Positions 32,664-40,801 of a DNA stretch of 64,000 nucleotides are shown piece by piece. Origin of the DNA: Caldicellulosiruptor diazotrophicus (lineage in GTDB: Bacteria > Bacillota > Thermoanaerobacteria > Caldicellulosiruptorales > Caldicellulosiruptoraceae); contig NZ_AP024480.1 of NCBI RefSeq assembly GCF_017347585.1, forward strand, positions 231,001-295,000, given 5' to 3'. The notes below the pieces were generated by a model. It was given only the letters and a program-made list of their open reading frames with translations, did not search any database and was not told where the DNA came from. How positions within the stretch are numbered: position 1 is the first letter of the stretch; the number at the start of each line of letters is the position of its first letter. The translations under genes were made by a program, and so were the position numbers.

Positions 32664-32714
32664 TTGACATTAACATTAAATTGCTTTATAATTGAAAATG
32701 AAAATCAATTTCAA
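32664..32714 (+). promoter_or_regulatory. Consensus sigma-A promoter overlapped by a Fur-type box
   Basis: TTGACA (32664-32669), a 17-base spacer and TATAAT (32687-32692) are perfect consensus. TTGAAAATGAAAATCAATTTCAA (32692-32714) is a near-perfect inverted repeat matching the 7-1-7 TGAWAAT-type Fur box. It begins at the -10 box and covers the start site, so a Fur-like repressor would block initiation when iron is plentiful. Confidence 0.75.
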
Positions 32715-32736
32715 AACGAAGAAGGGAGTTTTTGGT

Positions 32737-33456
32737 ATGGTTCAGGGATTTGTAATTGCTTTTAGAGAGGTTTTTGAGATAATTCTTGTAGTTGTTGTGA
32801 TGATTGGGGTTATTCAAAAGCTTAACCAAAAAGATTTGCTAAAAAGTTTGAATATTGGGCTGGTATTAGGGATTGTTTTAAGTGCATTGCTTGGTATTAT
32901 TGTATTTGCTTTTTATGAGAGCTTGGAAGAGTCCTTTGAGGGAGTTGAGATAGCATTAAAAGCTTTATTGGTGATTCTAATTACATGGTTTTTAACTTTA
33001 GCTATCAAATATCAGAAAAAGGATTTTAGTCAGCAGACTTATAAAAAGGTTATTAATTTCCAAAAATATTCATATGGTATTTTTCTCCTATCTCTTGTAA
33101 ATGTTCTGCGAGAAGGAGCGGAACTGGTAATATTTTCATTGGCTTCATTTTCCAAGAATAAATCCTTAACTTTATTCTACGGGATTGGCCTGGGGATATT
33201 TGCAGCTGTACTTTTGGGTTACTTTGTTTTTAAGCTTTCTAATGGAATTAACATAAGACTATTTTTCATTGTCACAACATTAATTTTGGTAATTGTTTCG
33301 TCTGATGTTTTAAAAGACTTGGTTGAAGAAATTCTTAAAGAAGGGTTAAAAACTCAGAATGAGGTTATTCCTGTTGCTCTAAGTTGTGTATATATTTTAG
33401 TATTCTTAGTCTTAATGATAAGTTCAAATATAATTTCAAGGCAGAAAACAGAGTAA
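32737..33456 (+). CDS. FTR1-family iron permease
   Basis: A 239-residue membrane protein with seven hydrophobic helices. It starts at ATG 32737 with AGAAGGGAG upstream. It carries the two REXXE iron-passage motifs: REVFE at residues 10-14 and REGAE at 125-129. This family imports iron through the cytoplasmic membrane (EfeU/Ftr1). No EfeO or EfeB partner is next to it. Control by the Fur-type box upstream agrees with iron uptake. Confidence 0.92.
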   Translation: MVQGFVIAFREVFEIILVVVVMIGVIQKLNQKDLLKSLNIGLVLGIVLSALLGIIVFAFYESLEESFEGVEIALKALLVILITWFLTLAIKYQKKDFSQQTYKKVINFQKYSYGIFLLSLVNVLREGAELVIFSLASFSKNKSLTLFYGIGLGIFAAVLLGYFVFKLSNGINIRLFFIVTTLILVIVSSDVLKDLVEEILKEGLKTQNEVIPVALSCVYILVFLVLMISSNIISRQKTE

Positions 33457-33545
33457 AGGTTAAATCTTGTAATATTTCCCCCGCAAAAAAAATATATTTT
33501 TACTGACAAGTCCAATTGAAATTGCATAGGGGGAAAGATGTTTTG

Positions 33546-35021
33546 ATGGATGCTGATATCTACAGAGAAATAGCAAAAAGGACAAACGGCGATATTTACA
33601 TTGGTGTAGTTGGACCTGTTAGAACTGGAAAGTCCACCTTCATAAAAAGATTCATGGACCTTTTTGTAATTCCAAACATTGAAGATGAGTATAAAAAAGA
33701 AAGAACAAAAGATGAACTACCGCAAAGCGCTCAAGGAAAAACCATAATGACAACAGAACCCAAGTTTGTCCCGAATGAAGCTGTCGAAGTTTTGCTATCA
33801 AGCGGTGCAAGACTAAAGGTACGGCTTGTTGACTGTGTCGGCTACCTTGTTGAAGGTGCAATGGGGCACTTAGAAGAAAACCATCCGCGCATGGTCACAA
33901 CACCGTGGTTTGAAAAGCCAATACCGTTTGAAGAGGCAGCAGAAATTGGCACTAAAAAGGTCATCCAGGACCACTCAACGATTGGGATAGTTGTCACAAC
34001 AGATGGCACAATTACTGATATACCAAGAGAAAACTACATAAAGGCAGAAGAGAGGGTAATTGAAGAATTAAAGCAAATCAATAAACCATTTGTAATTGTT
34101 CTTAACACTGTAAAACCTTATTCGCCTGATACACAAGAATTAAAAAAAGAGCTTGAAGAAAAGCATAAAATGCCAGTTTTAGCTATCAACTGTCTTCAGA
34201 TGCAGATTGAGGATGTAAAGAAGATTTTAGAGACGGTGTTATTTGAGTTTCCTATCGTTGAAGTAAAGATTAATTTGCCGAGGTGGTTTGATGAGCTGGA
34301 AGATAACTCATGGCTTAAAAAAGAGATTTATGAAAAGATAAAAGAATATGCGGAAAAGCTTGACAAAATAAGAGATATAACAGGCCGACTTGAAGTTTTA
34401 AAACAACATCCTCAAATTGCCGGATGTGAGGTTGTAGGAATCAATTTGGGTGATGGGAAAAGTGAGCTTTCAATTTACTTTAAAGAAGGACTTTTCTTTA
34501 AAATTATTGAAGAGTCAACTGGATTTGAAATAAAAGGCGATCATCATTTATTAAAACTTCTTTCTGAACTTGCACAGATGAAAAAGGATTATGATAAGCT
34601 CAAGGATGCATTAGAAGAAGCAGGTAAAAAAGGTTATGGCATTGTTCCACCATCTTTGGATGAACTTAAGCTTGAAACTCCTGAAATAGTCAAAAGAGGA
34701 AACAGTTTTGGTGTTAAACTCAAGGCGTCAGCTCCGTCCTTGCACATAATAAGAGTAGAAGTTGAAACCGAAGTATCACCAATTGTAGGAACAGAAAAAC
34801 AAAGCGAAGAGCTTGTAAACTTTTTGATGAGGGAGTTTGAAGATGACCCAAAAAAGATTTGGGAATCCAATATATTTGGAAAATCTCTGCACGAGCTCGT
34901 TAAAGAAGGCTTGCAGAACAAGCTATATAGAATGCCAGAAGATGCACAGGCAAAACTAAAAGAAACTTTGCAAAAAATTATAAATGAAGGAAGTGGTGGT
35001 CTTATTTGTATAATACTTTAA
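33546..35021 (+). CDS. spoIVA: Stage IV sporulation protein A
   Basis: A 491-residue cytosolic ATPase, very close to the 492 of B. subtilis. It starts MDADIYREIAKRTNGDIYIG, has Walker A GPVRTGKS (23-30), VRLVDCVGYLVEGAMGH after it, and the classic C-terminus GGLICIIL needed for spore coat anchoring. It polymerises around the forespore as the base of the coat. ATG 33546 fits the GGGGGAAAG ribosome site; an upstream in-frame start adds ten residues without a site. Confidence 0.97.
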   Translation: MDADIYREIAKRTNGDIYIGVVGPVRTGKSTFIKRFMDLFVIPNIEDEYKKERTKDELPQSAQGKTIMTTEPKFVPNEAVEVLLSSGARLKVRLVDCVGYLVEGAMGHLEENHPRMVTTPWFEKPIPFEEAAEIGTKKVIQDHSTIGIVVTTDGTITDIPRENYIKAEERVIEELKQINKPFVIVLNTVKPYSPDTQELKKELEEKHKMPVLAINCLQMQIEDVKKILETVLFEFPIVEVKINLPRWFDELEDNSWLKKEIYEKIKEYAEKLDKIRDITGRLEVLKQHPQIAGCEVVGINLGDGKSELSIYFKEGLFFKIIEESTGFEIKGDHHLLKLLSELAQMKKDYDKLKDALEEAGKKGYGIVPPSLDELKLETPEIVKRGNSFGVKLKASAPSLHIIRVEVETEVSPIVGTEKQSEELVNFLMREFEDDPKKIWESNIFGKSLHELVKEGLQNKLYRMPEDAQAKLKETLQKIINEGSGGLICIIL

Positions 35022-35024
35022 TAC

Positions 35025-35061
35025 AAAAAGGTCCAACTGCGAAGGAGCTGGACCTTTTTGT
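35025..35061. terminator. Bidirectional intrinsic terminator
   Basis: The stem AAAAAGGTCCAAC / GCTGGACCTTTTT lies between the convergent spoIVA and phosphodiester glycosidase genes. Confidence 0.85.
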
Positions 35062-35065
35062 TCTT

Positions 35066-37699
35066 TTAATATCCTCTTGCAAGGTAAATGTAACCTTTTT
35101 CAACATCACATGCAAGGTTTACACTTTTCGTATTTGATTTTGCTAAAAGATCGTTTGATGATGCATAGCCGATGTAAAGAGTATCGTATCTTTCTACACG
35201 GGTGTAATCACTTGTAGTGCAGATGATCATTGATGGCGCTTTTCTTGATTTTAAAAGTCTTATGAGTATATCTTTTTCACGTTGTTTGAGGCTTTCAAAG
35301 GGGATGTCCAAAACAACAATCAGAGGTTTTTTCTCAGCTGATAAATTTTTAATCCTAATCCACTGATAGAACGAAAAATCCAAAATTGAACCACTTTTGG
35401 TTTTTAAAAATACTATATTGAACTTTTCATTCTTTTCATATGGTGGATTGCCCTTTTCAAGATTGTAACATTTCAAATAGCTGCCAATGTTTGATTCTAT
35501 TTTTTTCTTGATCTCACTTGGCAGATTTTCAAAACTCTTTGTCAGAAAGATAACAGATGACTTTGCAAGTTTTTCATCAAACTTTGCAACATACTGGTTT
35601 ATATTTTCAACAGGAGGTAGATTCACAATATCGCCTGTGAGATTGTCAATCCAGAGGTAGCCTTGCGTCTTTTGCGGAATAAGCATAATATAGTCTAAGG
35701 TTTTGTAACTTTCTACATTCAAGGAATAGCTTTTGAAATCTTCACTTTTTATCTGAGGTATTTCAACCTCTTTTTGTGTGTCGTTTAACATTTTAAAGCC
35801 AAGGTAAACTTTGACATTTTTTGCGCAAAGGTCAAATGAAATTTTACTTATATTTGTAAGGTCAACAGGAGTTTTGAAGATGAGTTTAAAACTTTTTGCT
35901 TTTGTTGATGAGAGGCTGAAGTATATCTTGTTTGAATATTTACCCTGTGTCTTGTTCTTAGATGAAAGAAACATCGAAATACCCTTTGGACAGCTTAAGG
36001 CAAGGTAATCAAACGACCTAAGAAGCTGTAAAGTCTTACCTATTCCAACGGGTATACTGCATTTAAAATCTTTGTAAGTAAATGTTACAAAGCCTCTAAA
36101 ATTAGATTTTGCTATAAAACTTCCGTCTTTGAACTCAAAAGCAGGATTTTTTTCTACTTGAACTTTTCTTGGGTCTATCTCTTTAAAGTGGCCAAGCTTA
36201 TCTTTTATATAAAACCTTAGCCTTGTCGACTCACCGGGCAAAAGGTAAAGCTGCTTTTTATTTGTGGTCAAAATCTCCGGTTTGTACACCGAAATCTTTT
36301 TTTGTGCAAAAGCTTTCTGGTACACATCTTCATACACACAAGATATTGTAACAACACCATCTTTGTAAGGAGTAAATATGCCATCTTTTATGTCTATCTC
36401 GTAAGCATCTTGGTATACCTTCAAATATACAGCATCATATGCGATTGTGTTGTAGAACCTGTCCTTTGCAAAAACCTTTATGGGATACTCTTCGCCTGCA
36501 AAGACCTTGTCAGGACAGTCTATATAAAATGTGGCAATTTTATCATCTCTGTATTTGTAAAATGCTGTTATTGAATCAAAAACTTTTCTAGTCTCACCTG
36601 TGTTGTAAAAAGCTTTGAGATTTCCATCATTGTCCTTTGCAATAAGCTGTGTAGAGTACCCACCATCAAGGTTTATGGCTGTCCACACTCCAATTGACTG
36701 CAAAAAACTTGCAAGCTCACCTTGTGATAGGCCAATACTCTCTCCATTTCGGCCATCAACCGCAACAAGATAGAGGTATCGACCAGTTTTGTCAATGCCA
36801 ATTGCAGAGCGAGGATGCCTCCCTAGAATCTCATGCGTAAAAGTTGATATTTTACCATCTTTTAACAAGAAGGTATTACCAGATGCCGCAGCTTTTATCT
36901 TCTCAAGGGGAACAGAGAGGTCTATCTTTATCTCCACCTTGTCGCCCACTTTGAAGTTTGTTTTTAGGTTTTTAGCATAGTTTCCTGTTGCCGCCAAAAG
37001 ATATTCATCTTTCTCCAAGGCAACAGGTGGAGATTCTTCTTTGATATCTTTGATAATGCCATCTTTTATAATAAGCTCCACAATTCCCTTGTAGTTGTTT
37101 CCAATGGTTTTTTGAATATACTCGCCTGTGAACAAAATAGGGTATGTCAAATCGCCTGTGAACTTGTTTATGTGTGCAATCTTGAATTCATAACCAGAAT
37201 CCACATTTACAAGCTTGTATGAAAGACCATTTATATAGTCAAAAAGAATTTCATTCGAGTTTGTGTACACAAAGGCCGGAAAGGTATTTTGCTTGTTATT
37301 TGGTGAAGACAGAATTTTACCACCTGATACAGAAATTCCAATTGGCCAGATTTTGTTGTAGTTTGTTTTGGTGTTTGTGTAAAAGAAGTTTGCGTTTATT
37401 GCAGCAACAGGGTTTTTATCGATTTGATTATAAACCATGTTATAAACAAAATCGCCTGTGTTTGCAACGCTGGCTTTCAGCACGTCAAAGTCAAATCCAT
37501 CATCTATAAGGTCAAGCTTTATGCAATTTATATCTACAAAACCTTCATCTGTCAAAATTTCATACTTTTCGTAATATGTGCGAGGAGCAATCTGTTGTGT
37601 TGTTTTAAATCTCAAGATTTCTGTGCATGGCTTTGCAAATGTTGATATAACAATAGATAAAATTGTTGCAAATGATATAAAACTTATAAACCTTTTCAT
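35066..37699 (-). CDS. Secreted phosphodiester glycosidase (NAGPA-domain) protein
   Basis: An 877-residue exported protein. ATG 37699 follows GGAGG at 11 bases, and residues 1-23 form a signal peptide (FISFISFATILSIVISTFA). The central region has the NAGPA-type domain: NANFFYTNT, HPRSAIGIDKTGRYLYLVAVDGR, and WTAINLDGGYSTQLIAKD, the catalytic end. C-terminal of this are Ig-like beta regions (about 400-560) and a domain reading like a carbohydrate-binding jelly roll (560-700), then a Rossmann-like piece. It cleaves a sugar phosphodiester, probably in a cell-wall or capsule polymer. It is a single gene. Confidence 0.85.
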   Translation of the reverse strand: MKRFISFISFATILSIVISTFAKPCTEILRFKTTQQIAPRTYYEKYEILTDEGFVDINCIKLDLIDDGFDFDVLKASVANTGDFVYNMVYNQIDKNPVAAINANFFYTNTKTNYNKIWPIGISVSGGKILSSPNNKQNTFPAFVYTNSNEILFDYINGLSYKLVNVDSGYEFKIAHINKFTGDLTYPILFTGEYIQKTIGNNYKGIVELIIKDGIIKDIKEESPPVALEKDEYLLAATGNYAKNLKTNFKVGDKVEIKIDLSVPLEKIKAAASGNTFLLKDGKISTFTHEILGRHPRSAIGIDKTGRYLYLVAVDGRNGESIGLSQGELASFLQSIGVWTAINLDGGYSTQLIAKDNDGNLKAFYNTGETRKVFDSITAFYKYRDDKIATFYIDCPDKVFAGEEYPIKVFAKDRFYNTIAYDAVYLKVYQDAYEIDIKDGIFTPYKDGVVTISCVYEDVYQKAFAQKKISVYKPEILTTNKKQLYLLPGESTRLRFYIKDKLGHFKEIDPRKVQVEKNPAFEFKDGSFIAKSNFRGFVTFTYKDFKCSIPVGIGKTLQLLRSFDYLALSCPKGISMFLSSKNKTQGKYSNKIYFSLSSTKAKSFKLIFKTPVDLTNISKISFDLCAKNVKVYLGFKMLNDTQKEVEIPQIKSEDFKSYSLNVESYKTLDYIMLIPQKTQGYLWIDNLTGDIVNLPPVENINQYVAKFDEKLAKSSVIFLTKSFENLPSEIKKKIESNIGSYLKCYNLEKGNPPYEKNEKFNIVFLKTKSGSILDFSFYQWIRIKNLSAEKKPLIVVLDIPFESLKQREKDILIRLLKSRKAPSMIICTTSDYTRVERYDTLYIGYASSNDLLAKSNTKSVNLACDVEKGYIYLARGY

Positions 37700-37744
37700 C
37701 TTCAAACTTGCCTCCACTCTATTGTCATAAAAATTTTATAATGT

Positions 37745-38452
37745 TTAGTCTTTTAATCCCCATATATTTCTCTTTATAGCATTGAAGACCAAATCCTTAG
37801 TTGCGGGATGAAACTGTTTTAAGCTTTTCACAAACTCTTTCATTCTTTGCCTGTTAGTTTTTCCATTTGCAGGGCATGGACTTGTGATTACGGGAAGTTC
37901 GAGCCTTTTTGCAGCAGACCTCAAGTCATGTTCTTTTAAGTAAATCATAGGTCTTATAGTTGTAATTTGAGTTCTGTCAAGGTACGTCTTTGGGGAAAAA
38001 CAGTAGATTCTTCCCTCGAAAAATAAACTCAGGAAAAATGTTTCAACTACATCATCCAAGTGATGTCCAAGCGCAACCTTGTTGCAACCAAGACTTTTTG
38101 CAGTGGAGTTAAGTATTCCACGGCGAAGGTTTGCACAAAGCGAGCAAGGATTATCTTCTTTTCTAATGTCAAACACAATTTGTTTTATCTGCGATGGAAC
38201 AAGATGAAATTCAACATTTATTTTATCACAAAATTCTTTGATTGGCAAAAAATCCATTCCTTCAAATCCCATATCAACTGTGATTGCTACAATCTCAAAT
38301 TTTTTTGGATAAAACCTTCGCATAAAACTTAAAGTATAAAGCATAGTGAGACTATCTTTTCCGGCAGAAACACCAACTGCAATTTTATCTCCTTCTTCTA
38401 TCATTTCAAAATCTTCTATAGCTTTTCTCACTTTGCTGAATATATGCTGCAT
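37745..38452 (-). CDS. TtcA-like PP-loop tRNA thiolation enzyme
   Basis: A 235-residue cytosolic protein with the PP-loop SAGKDS (29-34), CSLCANLRRG, the LGHHLDDVVETFFL motif and a late SPCPANGKTNRQRMKEF. The two cysteine sites are those that hold a 4Fe-4S cluster in TtcA, which makes 2-thiocytidine at tRNA position 32. It is slightly shorter than E. coli TtcA (311). The target base in this organism is not certain, as related clostridial proteins have been little studied. GGGGGAA precedes the start. Confidence 0.85.
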   Translation of the reverse strand: MQHIFSKVRKAIEDFEMIEEGDKIAVGVSAGKDSLTMLYTLSFMRRFYPKKFEIVAITVDMGFEGMDFLPIKEFCDKINVEFHLVPSQIKQIVFDIRKEDNPCSLCANLRRGILNSTAKSLGCNKVALGHHLDDVVETFFLSLFFEGRIYCFSPKTYLDRTQITTIRPMIYLKEHDLRSAAKRLELPVITSPCPANGKTNRQRMKEFVKSLKQFHPATKDLVFNAIKRNIWGLKD

Positions 38453-38559
38453 TTTTATTCCCCCAAATGCTATTATTTTGATTTATATTGTAGACATTAA
38501 TGAATTATACCATGTTTGTTATAATATAAGGAAGTTAAAAAATTCCTCATTACTGCCTC

Positions 38560-38588
38560 TTGACGAAAATTAAAAATGGTGCTATTAT
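38560..38588 (+). promoter_or_regulatory. Promoter of tRNA-Pro
   Basis: TTGACG (38560-38565), a 17-base spacer and TATTAT (38583-38588) are followed by the tRNA 15 bases later. Confidence 0.7.
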
Positions 38589-38602
38589 ATAAATGCTGAT
38601 GG

Positions 38603-38679
38603 CGGGGTGTAGCTCAGCTTGGTAGAGCACGTGGTTTGGGACCATGGGGCCGGAGGTTCAAGTCCTCTCACCCCGACCA
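38603..38679 (+). tRNA. tRNA-Pro(UGG)
   Basis: A 77-nt cloverleaf: acceptor CGGGGTG / CACCCCG, D arm GCTC/GAGC, anticodon loop TTTGGGA (anticodon TGG), GGTTCAAGTCC T arm and encoded CCA. Confidence 0.97.
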
Positions 38680-38690
38680 TTAAAAGGGTA

Positions 38691-38720
38691 TTGACAAAAA
38701 TGTAGAGTCTATGTTAAAAT
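38691..38720 (+). promoter_or_regulatory. Promoter upstream of tRNA-Tyr cluster
   Basis: TTGACA (38691-38696) with TAAAAT at 38715-38720 (18-base spacer). It would start the Tyr-Thr-Lys-Arg tRNA transcript about 35 bases before tRNA-Tyr. Confidence 0.6.
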
Positions 38721-38761
38721 ACAAAAACGTCGACTCTCAAAAAAAGAAGAAAGTAAAACAT

Positions 38762-38846
38762 GGAGGGGTACCCAAGTGGTCAAAGGGGGCAGACTGTAAA
38801 TCTGTTGCCGCAGGCTTCGTTGGTTCGAATCCAACCCCCTCCACCA
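38762..38846 (+). tRNA. tRNA-Tyr(GUA)
   Basis: An 85-nt class II tRNA: acceptor GGAGGGG / CCCCTCC, anticodon GTA in CAGACTGTAAATCTG, a long variable arm (TTGCCGCAGGCTTC region) and encoded CCA. Confidence 0.97.
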
Positions 38847-38863
38847 CTAAGATTGAAAATGGT

Positions 38864-38939
38864 GCTGGCGTAGCTCAATCGGTAGAGCAGCCGACTTGTA
38901 ATCGGCAGGTTGCGGGTTCGAGTCCCATCGCCAGCTCCA
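38864..38939 (+). tRNA. tRNA-Thr(UGU)
   Basis: A 76-nt cloverleaf: acceptor GCTGGCG / CGCCAGC, anticodon loop CTTGTAA (TGT), T arm GGGTTCGAGTCCC and encoded CCA. Confidence 0.97.
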
Positions 38940-38967
38940 TTTAATTTAATAAAAAAGGATAACAGGT

Positions 38968-39043
<76 letters not shown>

Positions 39044-39050
39044 TTTAAAT

Positions 39051-39127
<77 letters not shown>

Positions 39128-39176
39128 TTTGTTTTTGAGGGGTTTGAAGTTTGGAATAATATAACAAATGCATTTT

Positions 39177-39198
39177 CTACAGCTACCCTACAGCTACC
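39177..39198. repeat. 11-bp direct tandem repeat beside tRNA-Arg
   Basis: CTACAGCTACC occurs twice head-to-tail between the tRNA-Arg and the integrase remnant. It could be an integrase arm-binding repeat left from an element, or chance. Confidence 0.5.
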
Positions 39199-39217
39199 CG
39201 AGAAACTGTAAAAATTT

Positions 39218-39253
39218 GGGGTAACTACTCCACTATCTTAGGAGTGGTTACCC
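39218..39253. terminator. Hairpin at the 3' end of the integrase remnant
   Basis: GGGTAAC-T-ACTCC pairs with GGAGT-G-GTTACCC. The integrase stop codon lies inside the loop side. It could end either the tRNA transcript or the minus-strand transcript. Confidence 0.5.
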
Positions 39254-39639
39254 TTTATATTTATATTCTCAGACAAATTGTTCAATTTCATTGCTGCAAC
39301 TTTCTTTATCTCTGGCATGACATGAGAATAAATATTTTGTGTTGTTGAGATGTCATTATGCCCTAAAAGCTCTTGGACAACCTTTGGATGTTCATTGGCT
39401 TCTAAAAGTCTTGTTGCGTATGTGTGTCTTAAAGCATGAAAGTTTATATCAAGATTTGCCTTTTCAATTATGCGGTAGAATACTCTTAAAAAATTTCTTG
39501 GTTCAATTGGAGTGCCAAGTTCTGTTGCAAAGACTAAATTGTTGTCTTCATACAGGCCTCCAGCTTTCAGCTTTTCTTCAAGTTGTCTTTTGCGATGTTC
39601 TTTAAAGCCCATCTTTTCTTTTGTATATACTGCCTTCAT
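39238..39639 (-). pseudogene. Tyrosine recombinase/integrase, C-terminal remnant
   Basis: 133 residues remain of a phage-type integrase. The C-terminal catalytic half is intact: HALRHTYATRLLEA (His and second Arg), LGHNDISTTQNIYSH (third His region and the nucleophile Tyr). The N-terminal DNA-binding domain and the first catalytic Arg box are missing, since full proteins have 300-390 residues. The frame runs back directly to the stop codon of the Uma2 gene, so the missing part was lost by deletion or replacement. It sits next to tRNA-Arg and marks a former integration site. Confidence 0.85.
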
Positions 39640-39672
39640 TAATTTCCTCTCTTTTTTGTTTTGGTAGGCATT

Positions 39673-40254
39673 TTATAACACCTCTTTTATTTGAGCAAAG
39701 TCTATTTCAAGGTCTTCAAAAAGAGAAACCTTTATCTTATCATTAAAAGTGTGGACTTTTGGATATGAATATCCCATCTCTGGACGATATACATACACAA
39801 AAATGTTTTGCTCATATGGATTAACAATCCAATATTCTTTGACTCCAAATTGAGTGTAAAGATTAAGTTTTCGGATATAATCATGTGCAGGATTATTTTG
39901 TGACACAACCTCAATTATCATCTCAGGAGCTCCAACACAGCCTTTATCAGTAAGCTTTTTCTTATCACAAATAATTGATATATCAGGCTGAACAACGTTG
40001 ACTGCCTGTTTTTCATCCTGTCCTTCCTCTATTAGGACTACATCAAATGGAGCTGTGTAAACTTTGCAGGGCTTATTAGAAGATTTGAGATAATTCTTTA
40101 TCAATGTTGCAAGCTCTATTACAATTTCTTGGTGTACTCTTGAAGGTGCAGGGCTCATATCATAGATGACACCTTCAATGAGCTCTACTCTTGCGTCTTG
40201 TGGCAGCTGAAGATAGTCTGCATAGGTGTAAACCTTAGGTATCCTCACTTGCAT
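39673..40254 (-). CDS. Uma2-family (DUF820) putative endonuclease-fold protein
   Basis: A 193-residue protein, ATG 40254 with AAGGTG seven bases upstream. It has the Uma2 pattern: YTYADYLQLPQD, RVELIEGVIYDMSPAPS, PDISIICDKK, APEMIIEVVSQNNPAHD and a KLNLYTQFGVKEYWIVNP ending, which together carry the PD-(D/E)XK-like residues. The function of this widespread family is unknown. It sits in a decayed accessory patch beside an integrase remnant. Confidence 0.9.
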   Translation of the reverse strand: MQVRIPKVYTYADYLQLPQDARVELIEGVIYDMSPAPSRVHQEIVIELATLIKNYLKSSNKPCKVYTAPFDVVLIEEGQDEKQAVNVVQPDISIICDKKKLTDKGCVGAPEMIIEVVSQNNPAHDYIRKLNLYTQFGVKEYWIVNPYEQNIFVYVYRPEMGYSYPKVHTFNDKIKVSLFEDLEIDFAQIKEVL

Positions 40255-40316
40255 CTGAATCACCTTCTTTGATGATTATTTCAATACTAATTATACAGTA
40301 GTTACAATTTTATTTT

Positions 40317-40502
40317 AACTCCCTCTTTGTTAGCTACAGTGACGTGTTTAAAGATAATCAGGTTGCAGGTGGTTGTTTGATTTTAGAGGAAATGGGCATT
40401 AAAAATGTTTATCTTCAAGTGAACAGAAAAATTGACAGAGACAAAAGAATAAAAGCGAGGTTTAAGCTATTTATTTCAATAGTATCAAGCCTTTCAAAAT
40501 AG
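40317..40502 (+). pseudogene. Coding remnant of unidentified protein
   Basis: 62 codons are open without a start codon. The translation reads like real protein (SYSDVFKDNQVAGGCLILEE, then KNVYLQVNRKIDRDKR) and ends SLSK. I do not recognise the family. It lies in the 526-base non-genic stretch between the Uma2 and HTH fragments and looks like debris of the same accessory region. Confidence 0.35.
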
Positions 40503-40551
40503 TGCATTTTTCATAGCACAGCTAAATAATAGAGTTTTTCAACATTTGTGA

Positions 40552-40652
40552 TATAATAGTATATAGAAGGATAAAAAGTGAACACGCAAAATTGAAAAAA
40601 TTAAGCTGCCTTAAAGAAGTTTTAAAACTTCTTTGGGGCAGCTTTTATTTTT
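40552..40652 (+). ncRNA. Possible small RNA or attenuated leader
   Basis: An extended -10 (TGATATAAT, -10 at 40552-40557) is followed, about 45 bases later, by a very strong terminator hairpin (AAGCTGCCTTAAAGAAG / CTTCTTTGGGGCAGCTT, 40603-40644) and TTTTATTTTT. No start codon with a ribosome site lies between them. The predicted RNA is about 90 nt. It could instead be the leader of the truncated HTH gene 30 bases downstream. Confidence 0.35.
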
Positions 40653-40681
40653 GAAAAATACTGGAAAGGAGTTGATTTAAA

Positions 40682-40801
40682 ATGACAAAGTTAGAGTATT
40701 TGAAAAAACAGCATAATTTATCATCAGCAAAGCTATCTTTGGCAGCAGGTATCAATTACACTTTGTTGACTTCTTTACAATTATATCACAAAAATTTTTG
40801 A
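40682..40801 (+). pseudogene. Truncated XRE-type HTH regulator
   Basis: A 39-codon frame with a good ribosome site (GAAAGGAG). It starts MTKLEYLKKQHNLSSAKLSL, the first two helices of a Cro/C1-type HTH (compare the usual AxLSxxAGI sequence), then AAGINYTLLTSLQ. It runs into the 3' end of the convergent splB gene and stops, so it lacks the second half of the domain. It is probably a relic of a mobile-element regulator. Confidence 0.55.

Noticed and set aside
39673..40254. Uma2 protein considered as a restriction or defence nuclease.
   Set aside because: The family fold is nuclease-like, but no partner methylase, toxin or defence gene is near, and the function of the family is unknown.
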